A DNA stretch of 48,998 bases from an uncultured Clostridia bacterium (GTDB taxonomy: Bacteria > Bacillota_A > Clostridia > TANB77 > CAG-508). The stretch's first letter is position 1; the number at the start of each line of letters is the position of its first letter. The notes under the pieces were generated by a model, which was not told the origin of the DNA, did not search any database, and saw nothing but the letters and a program-made list of their open reading frames with translations. The stretch spans positions 1 to 48,998 of the forward strand of contig CALXSA010000003.1 in NCBI GenBank assembly GCA_944390995.1, in the 5' to 3' direction. This document shows, one piece after another, positions 15,523 through 23,763 of this stretch. Both the position numbers and the translations under genes were made by a program.

Positions 15523-15550
15523 ATTATATCACATTTTTGTGCGTTTGTAA
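15523..15550 (-). promoter_or_regulatory. Promoter of the 134-aa hypothetical gene
   Basis: On the minus strand: TTACAA (15550-15545), 16-bp spacer, TATAAT (15528-15523) with extended -10 TGTGA. Confidence 0.7.
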
Positions 15551-15565
15551 GCATTTTTTATTTAG

Positions 15566-15934
15566 TTATATTATGCCCAAGGCATATAGTGCAATAACCA
15601 CAATAATTGCTATTATTAGTAGTACCAATAGACTTTTATACATTATTTTTGCTATTTCTACTTTTTCAGATTTATTAGCATTATCTTTATTTTTTCTTAT
15701 ATATACAAATAGCCCTATTATTAGTATGACTGGTATGATGAAGATGGATAGCACTTTTAATAGTGGTAAAAATTTTTCAACCGGACTAGTTTCTACTGGA
15801 AAAACTCCATAGTCTGTCGCAGATTCTGGGTCAAAAACTACATAGTCCGTCGCGTCTACTCCAGACACTTTCGTTCCTAATGCTAAAATAAAGCCTAAAA
15901 CTATTGCTCCAATTCGTTTTACTCTTTTTATCAT
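15566..15934 (-). CDS. Small three-helix membrane protein, paralogue downstream of the radical SAM gene
   Basis: The start is placed at 15934 (MIKRVKRIGAIVLGF), about 11 nt after GGGGAG; the ATG two codons upstream is too close. Residues 7-25 are a signal-anchor-like helix (IGAIVLGFILALGTKVSGV). Residues 26-47 are a hydrophilic linker with two copies of an ATDYxVF motif. Two more helices follow at about 55-75 and 95-120, with a basic loop (IRKNKDNANKSEK) between. It is a paralogue of the protein at 17156-17506, with the same ends and a different linker. Function is unknown. Its position after the radical SAM gene suggests a link. Confidence 0.75.
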   Translation of the reverse strand: MIKRVKRIGAIVLGFILALGTKVSGVDATDYVVFDPESATDYGVFPVETSPVEKFLPLLKVLSIFIIPVILIIGLFVYIRKNKDNANKSEKVEIAKIMYKSLLVLLIIAIIVVIALYALGII

Positions 15935-15978
15935 AAACATTCACTCCCCTTTTCTTTTCACAGGTAGTATCACGCTTT

Positions 15979-16046
15979 TTCGTTATAAGACCTGTCCCCA
16001 AAACGAAATTTTTTTCGCTGTGAGACCTGTCCCCAAAACGAAAAAG
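15979..16046. repeat. GGGGACAGGTCTC repeat, two units (complement orientation)
   Basis: Two AGACCTGTCCCCAAAACG units separated by AAATTTTTTTCGCTGTG lie between the radical SAM gene and the downstream membrane protein gene. Confidence 0.88.
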
Positions 16047-16047
16047 T

Positions 16048-17130
16048 TTAGTTAAGCATCTTATATGGGCACTTATTTTGTACATGTTTTTCAAAATTCC
16101 ATGTGTGCAAAGAGCCGCCCAAACATTCTTCCCACCATTCGCACTCTGCGCATTCCTCGCATTTTGTTCGTTCTTTATTGCGGAATTCCTTATATTTATT
16201 GTCCCAAACATCTTTGAAGTTGTCTTTTCTTATATTTCCTTGAACCAAACTCTTTATTCTAGGCACATTTGGGCATACATACAAATCGCCATTGTATAAA
16301 ATACTTGCCACGCTAATTCCTGTCCTACAATAAAAGTAACCCCTTCTCACTTCTTTTTCGTACTTTAAGCCTAGAAAACCTGGGCAGCCATAAAGCAACA
16401 TTAGCTTTTTCTTCTTGTTTTTGGCCTTAATGAAATCTAATAGTTTCCTTAATTCTTCTGCATTTAGTAACAGTCCCTCATTCTCTTTCGCCCTGCCGAT
16501 TGGGTCCATCGAAATTAATCTCCATGAATCTAACCCAAGCCCAAGCATAATTTCGTATAGCTCATCTAATTGGTTGATGTTCTTTTTATGGAACACAGTA
16601 GTAACTTGCAAATGTTTTACAAAATTTGCTTGTTTTAGCTTTTTTATATTCTCCATTATTTTCTCATACGAACCCGGCACGCCTCTGAATTCGTCGTGTG
16701 TTTCTTGCAAGCCATCAACGCTAATGGAAATTGTTTCCATATTTGCCTTTTTAAGCTTTTCAATATTTTCGTCATTGAGCAAAATGCCATTTGTTGTCAT
16801 TCCCCAATGGAAACCCAATTCATTTGTAGCATATTCCATTACTTCGCATAAATCTTTTCTTACTAAAGGCTCGCCACCAGTAACATTAATCAATATTTCG
16901 TTTGCATTCATGTCATTTGCAATTTGCTTAAAGGCATTTTTTATCTCCTCTGTTGTTAGCTCGCCCTCATATTGCTTTTTCTCAGCGCTACTGCCACAGT
17001 GCTTACAATGAGCATTGCACGTAAGCGTACATTCCCAAAATAAATCTATGAGTGGGTGCTTTTCGCGTTCTTGCTCTCTTGCTTTTTTTACTAATTCTAG
17101 TTCGCCTAATTTGTATATTTCTTTTAACAT
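16048..17130 (-). CDS. Radical SAM/SPASM domain protein
   Basis: This 360-residue protein has the radical SAM motif C38-x3-C42-x2-C45 in TLTCNAHCKHCGSSAE, followed by the SAM-binding NVTGGEP and SISVDG strands. The C-terminal SPASM region holds CX12GX4C (CRTGISVASI to DLYVC) and then CEECAECEWWEEC plus a final Cys. That is enough for two auxiliary Fe-S clusters. SPASM enzymes mostly modify peptides or protein side chains, or act in cofactor synthesis. It lies 25 bases after one small membrane protein gene and is followed by its paralogue. No obvious RiPP precursor or protease is nearby. The substrate is unknown. Confidence 0.88.
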   Translation of the reverse strand: MLKEIYKLGELELVKKAREQEREKHPLIDLFWECTLTCNAHCKHCGSSAEKKQYEGELTTEEIKNAFKQIANDMNANEILINVTGGEPLVRKDLCEVMEYATNELGFHWGMTTNGILLNDENIEKLKKANMETISISVDGLQETHDEFRGVPGSYEKIMENIKKLKQANFVKHLQVTTVFHKKNINQLDELYEIMLGLGLDSWRLISMDPIGRAKENEGLLLNAEELRKLLDFIKAKNKKKKLMLLYGCPGFLGLKYEKEVRRGYFYCRTGISVASILYNGDLYVCPNVPRIKSLVQGNIRKDNFKDVWDNKYKEFRNKERTKCEECAECEWWEECLGGSLHTWNFEKHVQNKCPYKMLN

Positions 17131-17155
17131 ATTCTATCCCCTTGCTTAATTTGAA

Positions 17156-17506
17156 TTAAATATTAATTATTCCTAAATTGTATAATGCAATAATTGTAAT
17201 TAATGCTAGTACTAATAACACCAATATTATTAAATATATCTTTTTAGCCATATTGGCTCTTTCTTTATGTTTTTGCACATATATGAATAGACCTATCATT
17301 AATATTACTGGAATAAGTCCAATGGCTAGTATTTTCAATATAGGCAAAAATTTTTCAATTGTGCTAACTTCTGTTTCAGGTGGTGGTCCATATAAAAGCT
17401 CATAACCATAACTAATTGGTATATTGTATACTCCCAACACCTTCGTTCCTAATGCTATAATAAAGCCTAAAACTATTGCTCCAATTCGTTTTATTCTTTC
17501 TCTCAT
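17156..17506 (-). CDS. Small three-helix membrane protein, paralogue upstream of the radical SAM gene
   Basis: This 116-residue protein shares KRIGAIVLGF(I)IALGTKV (helix 1), EKFLPxLK and IPVILxIGLFxYxxKxK (helix 2) and a final helix with the protein at 15566-15934. Between residues 26 and 50 the sequence is different: YNIPISYGYELLYGPPPETE, rich in Tyr and Pro. The first 55 or so coding bases are almost identical to those of the paralogue, so the duplication or a gene conversion is recent. The AAAAGGGGAG ribosome binding site is also shared. The next gene, 25 bases downstream, is the radical SAM enzyme, probably in the same transcript. Confidence 0.78.
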   Translation of the reverse strand: MRERIKRIGAIVLGFIIALGTKVLGVYNIPISYGYELLYGPPPETEVSTIEKFLPILKILAIGLIPVILMIGLFIYVQKHKERANMAKKIYLIILVLLVLALITIIALYNLGIINI

Positions 17507-17652
17507 ATTTTGTACTCCCCTTTTTATTTTCTTAATTATTGCAAAAATTTTAATATATCTTAAATCAAGCGTATGTTACATCTTAATAACTCTCAAAGCA
17601 TATTTATTTTTTCTTGTAAATATATTACCAATAAATTTAGTCTCTGTCAATA

Positions 17653-18114
17653 TTAATAAATAGTCTTCCCGTCTTGCATATAACTCTCAAATAGCTCTAT
17701 GCAGCCCTCTCTGTCAATTTGTTTTAGATTCAATAGCTCTCTATTTTTTCCTTCCAAATATTCATATATCACATCATCTCTAAAGCCTATTCTTCCTGCA
17801 TCGTCTCTAGTACATGCATAGTACACTTCTTTTATATTTGCCCATATAATCGCTGATAAGCACATTGGGCAAGGTTCGCATGAAGTATATAGAACATATC
17901 CTGATAAGTCATATGTTCCAAGCTTTTTGCACGCCTCTCTAATTACTGTTACTTCCGCATGTGCAGTTGGGTCGTTATTTTTTAGTACCATATTGTTTCC
18001 CTTTGCAATAATATTTCCTTCCTTGTCTGTTATTACTGCACCGAATGGTCCTCCCTCGCCGCAGCCTACTCCATGCTCTGCGCATTCTTTTGCAATTTTC
18101 ATAAACTCGTTCAT
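17653..18114 (-). CDS. Guanine deaminase-like nucleobase deaminase
   Basis: This 153-residue cytidine-deaminase-fold protein has the zinc site H52-A-E54 in PTAHAEVTVIREAC and PC82PMC85. The flanking GGPFGAVI, NNDPTAHAEVT and YTSCEPCPMCLSAIIWA blocks match B. subtilis-type GuaD better than TadA. It would convert guanine to xanthine in purine salvage. The C-terminal domain-swapped tail expected for GuaD (ending ...GKTIY here) is present. A tRNA adenosine deaminase is less likely but not excluded. The ribosome binding site is AAGGAAGG. Confidence 0.85.
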   Translation of the reverse strand: MNEFMKIAKECAEHGVGCGEGGPFGAVITDKEGNIIAKGNNMVLKNNDPTAHAEVTVIREACKKLGTYDLSGYVLYTSCEPCPMCLSAIIWANIKEVYYACTRDDAGRIGFRDDVIYEYLEGKNRELLNLKQIDREGCIELFESYMQDGKTIY

Positions 18115-18144
18115 GTTCTCATTCCTTCCTTAATCTGCTTTTTT

Positions 18145-18181
18145 GCTGTTTTTAGGGACGGAGCAAAAAAACAGCTTTTTT
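18145..18181. repeat. CTGTTTTT hairpin repeat, copy 2
   Basis: GCTGTTTTT pairs with AAAAACAGC around an AGGGACGGAGC-type loop and is followed by TTTTTTCG on the plus strand. No plus-strand gene precedes it, so I list it as a repeat; it would work as a plus-strand terminator. Confidence 0.75.
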
Positions 18182-18223
18182 CGTTCTTTCCTTAACTTCT
18201 CTAAAAATGCTAATTGCAAAAAT

Positions 18224-18253
18224 ATTATATCACATGCTCTGTAACTAAAACAA
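18224..18253 (-). promoter_or_regulatory. Probable promoter of the guanine deaminase-like gene
   Basis: On the minus strand: TTGTTT (18253-18248), 18-bp spacer, TATAAT (18229-18224) with extended -10 TGTGA. The hairpin repeat at 18145 lies between it and the gene. Confidence 0.6.
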
Positions 18254-18333
18254 GTAGAAGACCGCTCTTTTTGTGTGGTTCTCCTCCTCTACAATATTTT
18301 AGAAATAGGAAAAGTCCATTTTTCCTATACAAT

Positions 18334-18358
18334 AAAAAGTCCCCCTATTTCTAGGGGG
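18334..18358 (-). terminator. Intrinsic terminator of the high-GC Nudix gene
   Basis: On the minus strand CCCCCTA-GAAA-TAGGGGG is a tight GC stem followed by ACTTTTTATT. A second perfect stem, GATTTGAAC/GTTCAAATC, lies between it and the stop codon. Confidence 0.88.
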
Positions 18359-18381
18359 GGGTGATTTGAACACTGTTCAAA

Positions 18382-19131
18382 TCAGAAGGAGAAGTCTCCT
18401 CTGTGAAGTTTGACAAAGAACCGCTGCATGGCAAGCAATGTCATTTCGGGGATGTCATATCCAAAGAAGTTGTCCTTCTCTCCTTCCAGATAGTCTTCGA
18501 ACTCCTTCTCGACTGTATTGACAGGATACCAAGAAACTTTGATGTCCTCGTTTTCGTCGAGGTGCTGAGCTTCAAAGTCTCCCAGGTTTGCCAGGAAAAC
18601 CACCGAGGTTTCATCAGCATAGCTGACGTGCCGGCAAATCATGGACTTAATCAGACGCTGTACTTCCTTGACCTTGTAGCCAGTTTCTTCTTCCACTTCT
18701 CGAATAGCGGCTTCTTCGAAGCTCTCACCATTCTCAAGCAGACCAGCAGGCTGCTCCAGGAAGAACCGGGCATAGGTCTTGCCATTCACTTCAACCTGAT
18801 AGGGCGTCCGGGGCTGGAGAATGAGGCAAACCTGCAATTCTCCATCTACCTTTCTTACGCACATCACCTCTGCCGAGGGCTTGCTGAGCGTAATCTTGTT
18901 AGTATACTCCTTATCGCTCTGAGGCTTTACCAAATGAATGGTAGCCATATTGAAGCGATAGCCTTCTTGCATGTCACTCATCCCAAGGACTTCATGACCG
19001 TCTTGCTCATACTTGCTTGCAATTTCCTTATCAGTTACCCGATAAGGGTGCTTGGTCTTGTTCCACTTAGTCTCGCTTGCGTTGACATTCACAAAAGGAA
19101 ATGCGTTCATGTTGTTCATCTGGTTTTTCAT
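18382..19131 (-). CDS. Nudix hydrolase with atypically high-GC codons
   Basis: This 249-residue protein has a complete Nudix box at about 130-152: G130, E136, R144-E145, E148-E149, G151. The N-terminal 70 residues (MKNQMNNMNAFPFVNVNASE onward) do not match any domain I recognise. ADP-ribose pyrophosphatases are the closest general match. The reading frame uses G and C in third positions much more than almost all other genes here, so it stands out as foreign or codon-selected. It has an AAAGGAG ribosome binding site, a consensus promoter and a strong terminator. A second, ordinary Nudix gene is at 26322. Confidence 0.85.
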   Translation of the reverse strand: MKNQMNNMNAFPFVNVNASETKWNKTKHPYRVTDKEIASKYEQDGHEVLGMSDMQEGYRFNMATIHLVKPQSDKEYTNKITLSKPSAEVMCVRKVDGELQVCLILQPRTPYQVEVNGKTYARFFLEQPAGLLENGESFEEAAIREVEEETGYKVKEVQRLIKSMICRHVSYADETSVVFLANLGDFEAQHLDENEDIKVSWYPVNTVEKEFEDYLEGEKDNFFGYDIPEMTLLAMQRFFVKLHRGDFSF

Positions 19132-19205
19132 AGTATTTTTCTCCTTTTTTTCTTTCTAGGCTAATCAGCCTTCAAAATCAAGCACAAACTGTACTTATAG
19201 TATAT

Positions 19206-19234
19206 ATTATATCAAATTTTCTTTTATTTGTCTA
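19206..19234 (-). promoter_or_regulatory. Promoter of the high-GC Nudix gene
   Basis: On the minus strand: TAGACA (19234-19229), 17-bp spacer, TATAAT (19211-19206) with extended -10 TGA. A leader of about 70 bases follows, including GGCTGATTAGCC, a short palindrome. Confidence 0.75.
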
Positions 19235-19236
19235 GT

Positions 19237-19620
19237 TTATGTAAAACTGCTCTTGTTTTTCTGATATTTCTCCATCTTAATTTTTTTTATTTCCATTTCA
19301 TTTTTCTTAACAATGTCCTTATAATATTTTTCCAATTTCTTTAATTTATCTATTGGTAACATGTTCAAAGCTTCCTCATTATCTTCAATTTCTTTAAGAA
19401 AAGTCGTTCTTTTTGCAAATGCATTAACTCCTTTAGTGTCAACCTTCAGTTTATCAGTAAATTCTGTTTGCTCTACTCGGGGTTCTTTCTTTATTTCATT
19501 ATTGTGTTCCTTTTGCACCTGATTGTATTGTTCTTCAGATGCTTTAAAAAATTTTTTTAAAGCTCTTTTTATTTTAGTTACAAAACTTTCTTTGTACTCA
19601 ATTATTCCTTTATTACTCAT
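19237..19620 (-). CDS. Small charged protein coupled to the sigma4/alpha-CTD fusion gene
   Basis: I do not recognise this 127-residue family. It has a basic amphipathic N-terminus (TKIKRALKKFFKASEEQYNQ) and a Lys/Glu-rich C-terminal helix (KLEKYYKDIVKKNEMEIKKI) that may form a coiled coil. There are no cysteines or membrane segments. Its ATG follows the stop codon of the upstream gene directly (TAAATG), and the ribosome binding site GAGGAG lies within the end of that gene. Translation is therefore coupled, and the two products probably act together. Confidence 0.7.
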   Translation of the reverse strand: MSNKGIIEYKESFVTKIKRALKKFFKASEEQYNQVQKEHNNEIKKEPRVEQTEFTDKLKVDTKGVNAFAKRTTFLKEIEDNEEALNMLPIDKLKKLEKYYKDIVKKNEMEIKKIKMEKYQKNKSSFT

Positions 19621-20844
19621 TTATAACTCCTCTACTCTGCTTTTTAATTCATCTATCGTTTTTTGTTGCCATCTTATAACTCGCTGTAGTTCCAAAATTC
19701 TCTGCACTATTGCTTGTTTCTCCGTTTCTTTGTTATCAGCTGTCATATCTTTTGGTCCGTTTGCCGGATTGTCTCTTTCTTTTCTCTCTTGTGCTTCTGC
19801 TATACTGTCTGCCACTTTCTTATGTTGTTCCTGCATTTCATCTGTATTTCCTTTACTTGTTGCATTCTCATCTTCTTTAGCTCTTTCTTGCTGTTTTTCT
19901 TCTTTTAATTTTAGCCCTTTTTCTTCTAAATATTGAACAATCTCTTTCGCACTCCTATCTCCCATATTCCTTAAATTCAACACTTCTGTATATGTCATAT
20001 TTAATAACTCATCTAATGTTTTTATTCCTCCTCGGTTTAAAACATTATAAATTCTTGTAGAGAAACCTATATCTGCAATTTTTATGTTGCCTTTTTTTAT
20101 GCTTTGTTCATCTACATTCTTATTCACTACTCCACTTTGTTTGTCTTTCAATTTTTTCTGTCTTTCATTAATATCTTTCATTATGTCTCTTAAATCTTCA
20201 AAACATCTTTCAGCTTCTTTACTATCTATATCTAAATATTTAATACCATTTATTGTTTCTTCAATTTCAGGAATTCGCGTCTTTTTATCATCCATTAATT
20301 CTGCATCCTCTTTTATTTTCTCAAAATCTACAATAGCTGCTTCTTTAAACATGTTAGTCCTTAATATTCTCAATGCCTTGTCCCTGATTTGATATACGTA
20401 TGTACGGCTTGTTCCTATATCTTCACTAATACTTGAAACTTTTTCTGGTTTCATTGTTTCTGTCAAGCCATATATTCTTTCAATTACATTTCTATATTTT
20501 TCTTTTAATACTGTACTTATTGTTGCTTGAAGTATCTTACTAGAATAAATAAATGTTTGACCCCTTATCGGTATCACTAACTTCTTAGCAAGCTCACTAT
20601 ATCCCTTGTTGTCATTTCTGTCAATATCAATCACATTTTTTATTTTTATAAGTTTACTTGCTATTAGATTCTCACTTTTATTTTCAATTTTTCCATTTCC
20701 ATATTGTTCCAGAAAACTTCTTATTGTTCCGTATCTTTCTATTATCCCCTCAGCTATGTTCTCTTTTAGACCATATTGTTCCTCATATTTCCTTGCTAGT
20801 TCCTTCTTCTTATCTTCATTATTAGATTTCATATTTTCATGCAT
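19621..20844 (-). CDS. Fusion of sigma-70 region 4-like HTH and RNA polymerase alpha-CTD-like domain
   Basis: With the start at 20844 (GGGGAG ribosome binding site) the protein has 407 residues. Residues about 114-163 resemble sigma region 4: KYRNVIERIYGLTE, then VSSISEDIGTSRTYVYQIRD and KALRILRT, matching ExIGxxxxTVxQIRxKALRxLR. Residues 254-311 resemble the alpha-CTD: IKIADIGFSTRIYNVLNRGG, IKTLDELLNM, then LRNMGDRSAKEIVQYLEEKG. A hydrophilic linker and a C-terminal coiled coil (about 378-407) follow. Sigma region 4 recognises -35 boxes and alpha-CTD binds UP elements and activators. I infer a DNA-binding regulator that touches RNA polymerase or mimics it. The N-terminal 110 residues are unassigned. 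Confidence 0.8.
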   Translation of the reverse strand: MHENMKSNNEDKKKELARKYEEQYGLKENIAEGIIERYGTIRSFLEQYGNGKIENKSENLIASKLIKIKNVIDIDRNDNKGYSELAKKLVIPIRGQTFIYSSKILQATISTVLKEKYRNVIERIYGLTETMKPEKVSSISEDIGTSRTYVYQIRDKALRILRTNMFKEAAIVDFEKIKEDAELMDDKKTRIPEIEETINGIKYLDIDSKEAERCFEDLRDIMKDINERQKKLKDKQSGVVNKNVDEQSIKKGNIKIADIGFSTRIYNVLNRGGIKTLDELLNMTYTEVLNLRNMGDRSAKEIVQYLEEKGLKLKEEKQQERAKEDENATSKGNTDEMQEQHKKVADSIAEAQERKERDNPANGPKDMTADNKETEKQAIVQRILELQRVIRWQQKTIDELKSRVEEL

Positions 20845-20961
20845 TTTGCTTCTCCCCTTATACATAAAATAATTCTTTGCTCTCTTACCTTCTTGTTTAT
20901 TTTAACATAAAACAGCTAATTTACGCAATACCTTTATTTTTTCTCCCCTATTATATCACAC

Positions 20962-21035
20962 TTTTTCGTTTTGGGGACAGGTCTCATAACGAAAAAAAGT
21001 TCGCCAAAGAGACCTGTCCCTAAAACGAAATTTTT
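20962..21035. repeat. GGGGACAGGTCTC repeat, two units in inverted orientation
   Basis: A TTTCGTTTTGGGGACAGGTC unit faces an AGACCTGTCCCTAAAACGAA unit, making a large imperfect palindrome between two divergent genes. The probable -10 box of the sigma4/alpha-CTD gene (minus strand TATAAT at 20955-20950, extended TGTGA) abuts it, so the repeat occupies the -35 region. Confidence 0.85.
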
Positions 21036-21138
21036 TGTAAATGTATGGAAATTTTCCTTATTTTGTGATATAGTATTGTCATTGTTGGTTTATAGGTGTT
21101 TCCTGAAAACCTAAATATATTACACAAGGACTGATGAT

Positions 21139-23535
21139 ATGTCATACAATTTTAACGAGGTAGAGAAAAAGTGGCAAGAATATTGGGATGAGAATGAGAC
21201 TTTCAAAACTAATGTATGGGACTTTTCTAAACCAAAATATTATGCATTGGATATGTTTCCTTATCCTTCTGGACAGGGTCTACATGTTGGACATCCAGAG
21301 GGTTATACTGCAACAGATATAATGTCTAGAATGAGGAGAATGCAAGGTTACAATGTGCTTCACCCTATGGGTTGGGATGCATTTGGTCTTCCTGCTGAGC
21401 AGTATGCAATTAAAACAGGAAACCACCCTGCTGGTTTTACGGCAAAAAATATTGCTACATTCAAGAGGCAGCTTAAAATGCTTGGTCTTTCTTTTGATTG
21501 GAGCAAGGAGATTTCTACGTCTGACCCAAGTTTTTATAAGTGGACACAGTGGATATTTAAGCAATTGTATAATGATGGTTTGGCAAAATTAATTGAAATG
21601 CCTGTGAACTGGTGCGAGGGTTTGGGCTGTGTTCTTTCAAATGACGAGGTTATAAATGGAAAGAGCGAAAGAGGCGGTTTCCCTGTTGTTCGTAAGAATA
21701 TGAAGCAATGGGTTATGGATATTCCAGAATATGCTGAAACTCTTTTGTCTGGTTTGGATGAAATAGATTGGCCAGAGTCTACTAAGGAGATTCAAAGGAA
21801 TTGGATTGGCAAGTCTGTTGGTGCAGAGGTTAATTTTAAGGTTGCTGGTACTGACAAAGTGTTTACTGTGTTTACAACAGGGGCGGATACATTGTTTGGT
21901 GCAACATATTGTGTGCTTTCACCAGAGCATGAGTTGGTAGACCAAATAACTACTGCCGAATGCAAGGCTGCTGTAGCAGAGTATAAGGCTCAGGCTGCTG
22001 CTAAGTCTGATTTAGAGAGGACTGAATTGAACAAGGAAAAAACTGGTGTGTTTACTGGCGCATATGCAGTTAACCCAGTAAATGGTAAGGAAATTCCTAT
22101 TTGGATTTCTGATTATGTTTTGGCAACCTATGGAACTGGTGCAATTATGGCTGTGCCTGCACATGACGAGAGAGATTATGAGTTTGCTTCCAAGTTTGGA
22201 ATTGAGATTATTCCTGTACTTGAGGGTGGAGATACTACAAAAGAACCATTTACAGGAGATGGTGTTCATATAAATTCAGATTTCTTAAATGGTCTTGGCA
22301 AGCAGGAGGCTATTGACAAAATGATTTCATGGCTTGAGGATAAAGGCATAGGCACTAAGAAGGTAAACTATAAATTGCGTGAATGGATTTTTGCAAGGCA
22401 ACGTTATTGGGGCGAGCCAATACCAATAGTTTTCACAGAAGGAGACGAAATTCATGTTTTGGCAGATGAAGATTTGCCATTAGTTCTACCTGAACTAGAG
22501 GACTACGCTCCATCTAAGACTGGTGCATCTCCACTGGACAAAGCAACAGATTGGGTGAATACAACATTTGAAGGAAAACCTGCAAGGCGCGAGACAAGCA
22601 CAATGCCAGGTTCAGCTGGTTCAAGTTGGTATTTCTTAAGATACATTGACCCACACAACGACAAGGAGTTTGCAGACAAGGAGCTATTAAAGCATTGGCT
22701 TCCAGTTGACCTTTACGTAGGTGGACCTGAGCATGCAGTTGGACATTTGCTATATTCAAGATTTTGGAATAATTACTTGTACAATAAAGGCTTGGTTCCT
22801 GTAAAAGAGCCATTTGCTAAGCTTCGCCATCAAGGAATGATACTTGGTTCAAATGGTGAAAAGATGAGCAAATCTAAGGGCAATGTTATCAACCCTGACG
22901 ACATGGTAAAGGAATACGGAGCAGACGCTCTAAGAGTTTACGAAATGTTCATGGGGCCAATAGATGCTGCAAAGCCTTGGGACCCAAACGGAATAGACGG
23001 CTCTAAGAAATTCTTAGATAGAGTTTGGAGATTGTTTGTTGAATCTGGAAAGGTTCAAGAAAAGGAAAATAAAAATTTGGATAAAGTATATAACTACACT
23101 GTTAAGAAGGTCACAAATGATTATGAGAACATGTACTTTAACACTGCAATTTCACAGATGATGATATTCATAAATGCTGCTACGAAGGAAGATATTTTGC
23201 CAAAAGCATACGCAGAAGGCTTTGTAAAGTTGCTAAGCCCAGTAGCTCCACACATTGCAGAGGAATTGTGGAACAAACTAGGACATAATGACACAATCAC
23301 ATATGAAGCTTGGCCAACATTTGACGAGACAAAACTTGTTGAAGATACAATAAACCTTCCTGTACAAGTAAATGGAAAGCTTAGAGCAACAGTGGAGGTT
23401 AGCGTTGACGCAAGTGAAGACGAAATAAAACAAGCAGTACATGACAATAGCAATATTAAAACTCAGCTTGAAGGAAAAACTATTGTAAAAGAAATATATG
23501 TTAAAAATAAGATTTACAATATTGTTGTAAAATAA
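21139..23535 (+). CDS. leuS: Leucyl-tRNA synthetase
   Basis: This 798-residue class I synthetase has the HIGH motif as HVGH (49-52) and the KMSKS motif in [10 protein letters not shown] (about 575). The CP1 editing domain lies between about 220 and 400, with [16 protein letters not shown], and the anticodon-binding domain is C-terminal. It charges tRNA(Leu) and hydrolyses mischarged products. The ribosome binding site is AAGGACTGATG. I looked for a T-box leader in the 100 bases upstream and did not find one. It is a single-gene unit with a terminator at 23680. Confidence 0.98.
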   Translation: MSYNFNEVEKKWQEYWDENETFKTNVWDFSKPKYYALDMFPYPSGQGLHVGHPEGYTATDIMSRMRRMQGYNVLHPMGWDAFGLPAEQYAIKTGNHPAGFTAKNIATFKRQLKMLGLSFDWSKEISTSDPSFYKWTQWIFKQLYNDGLAKLIEMPVNWCEGLGCVLSNDEVINGKSERGGFPVVRKNMKQWVMDIPEYAETLLSGLDEIDWPESTKEIQRNWIGKSVGAEVNFKVAGTDKVFTVFTTGADTLFGATYCVLSPEHELVDQITTAECKAAVAEYKAQAAAKSDLERTELNKEKTGVFTGAYAVNPVNGKEIPIWISDYVLATYGTGAIMAVPAHDERDYEFASKFGIEIIPVLEGGDTTKEPFTGDGVHINSDFLNGLGKQEAIDKMISWLEDKGIGTKKVNYKLREWIFARQRYWGEPIPIVFTEGDEIHVLADEDLPLVLPELEDYAPSKTGASPLDKATDWVNTTFEGKPARRETSTMPGSAGSSWYFLRYIDPHNDKEFADKELLKHWLPVDLYVGGPEHAVGHLLYSRFWNNYLYNKGLVPVKEPFAKLRHQGMILGSNGEKMSKSKGNVINPDDMVKEYGADALRVYEMFMGPIDAAKPWDPNGIDGSKKFLDRVWRLFVESGKVQEKENKNLDKVYNYTVKKVTNDYENMYFNTAISQMMIFINAATKEDILPKAYAEGFVKLLSPVAPHIAEELWNKLGHNDTITYEAWPTFDETKLVEDTINLPVQVNGKLRATVEVSVDASEDEIKQAVHDNSNIKTQLEGKTIVKEIYVKNKIYNIVVK

Positions 23536-23562
23536 GTGCTATATACAACTAAACCACAAAAG

Positions 23563-23638
23563 TCCGCTCCATCTTGCTGGTACACATATTTTGTCCGCTC
23601 CATGTTTTCGCGTAAAAAATATGTGTCCCACGTGGAGC
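23563..23638. repeat. Intergenic repeat with GTCCGCTCCAT direct repeats and ACACATATTTT palindrome
   Basis: GTCCGCTCCAT occurs twice (near 23563 and 23594), and ACACATATTTT pairs with AAAATATGTGT around the second copy. It lies between the leuS stop and its terminator. No other copy is obvious in this window. Confidence 0.6.
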
Positions 23639-23679
23639 TACTTATGCTATGAATTATAGTTTGTAACATTTTTGTAACA

Positions 23680-23713
23680 AAAAAGTAATATTATTGTAAT
23701 ATTACTTTTTCGT
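23680..23713 (+). terminator. Intrinsic terminator of leuS
   Basis: AAAAAGTAATATTA (23680-23693) pairs exactly with TAATATTACTTTTT (23697-23710). It lies only 10 bases before the TATAAT (23723-23728) that probably serves the next gene. Confidence 0.88.
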
Positions 23714-23763
23714 TTTTTGTAGTATAATAGTGATATATGAGTTACTAAGGAGAAATACGTGTT

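Noticed and set aside
21036..21138. Possible T-box leader before leuS
   Set aside because: No specifier loop or T-box core is seen in the 100 bases before the start; only a small AGGTGTTT/AAAACCT stem.
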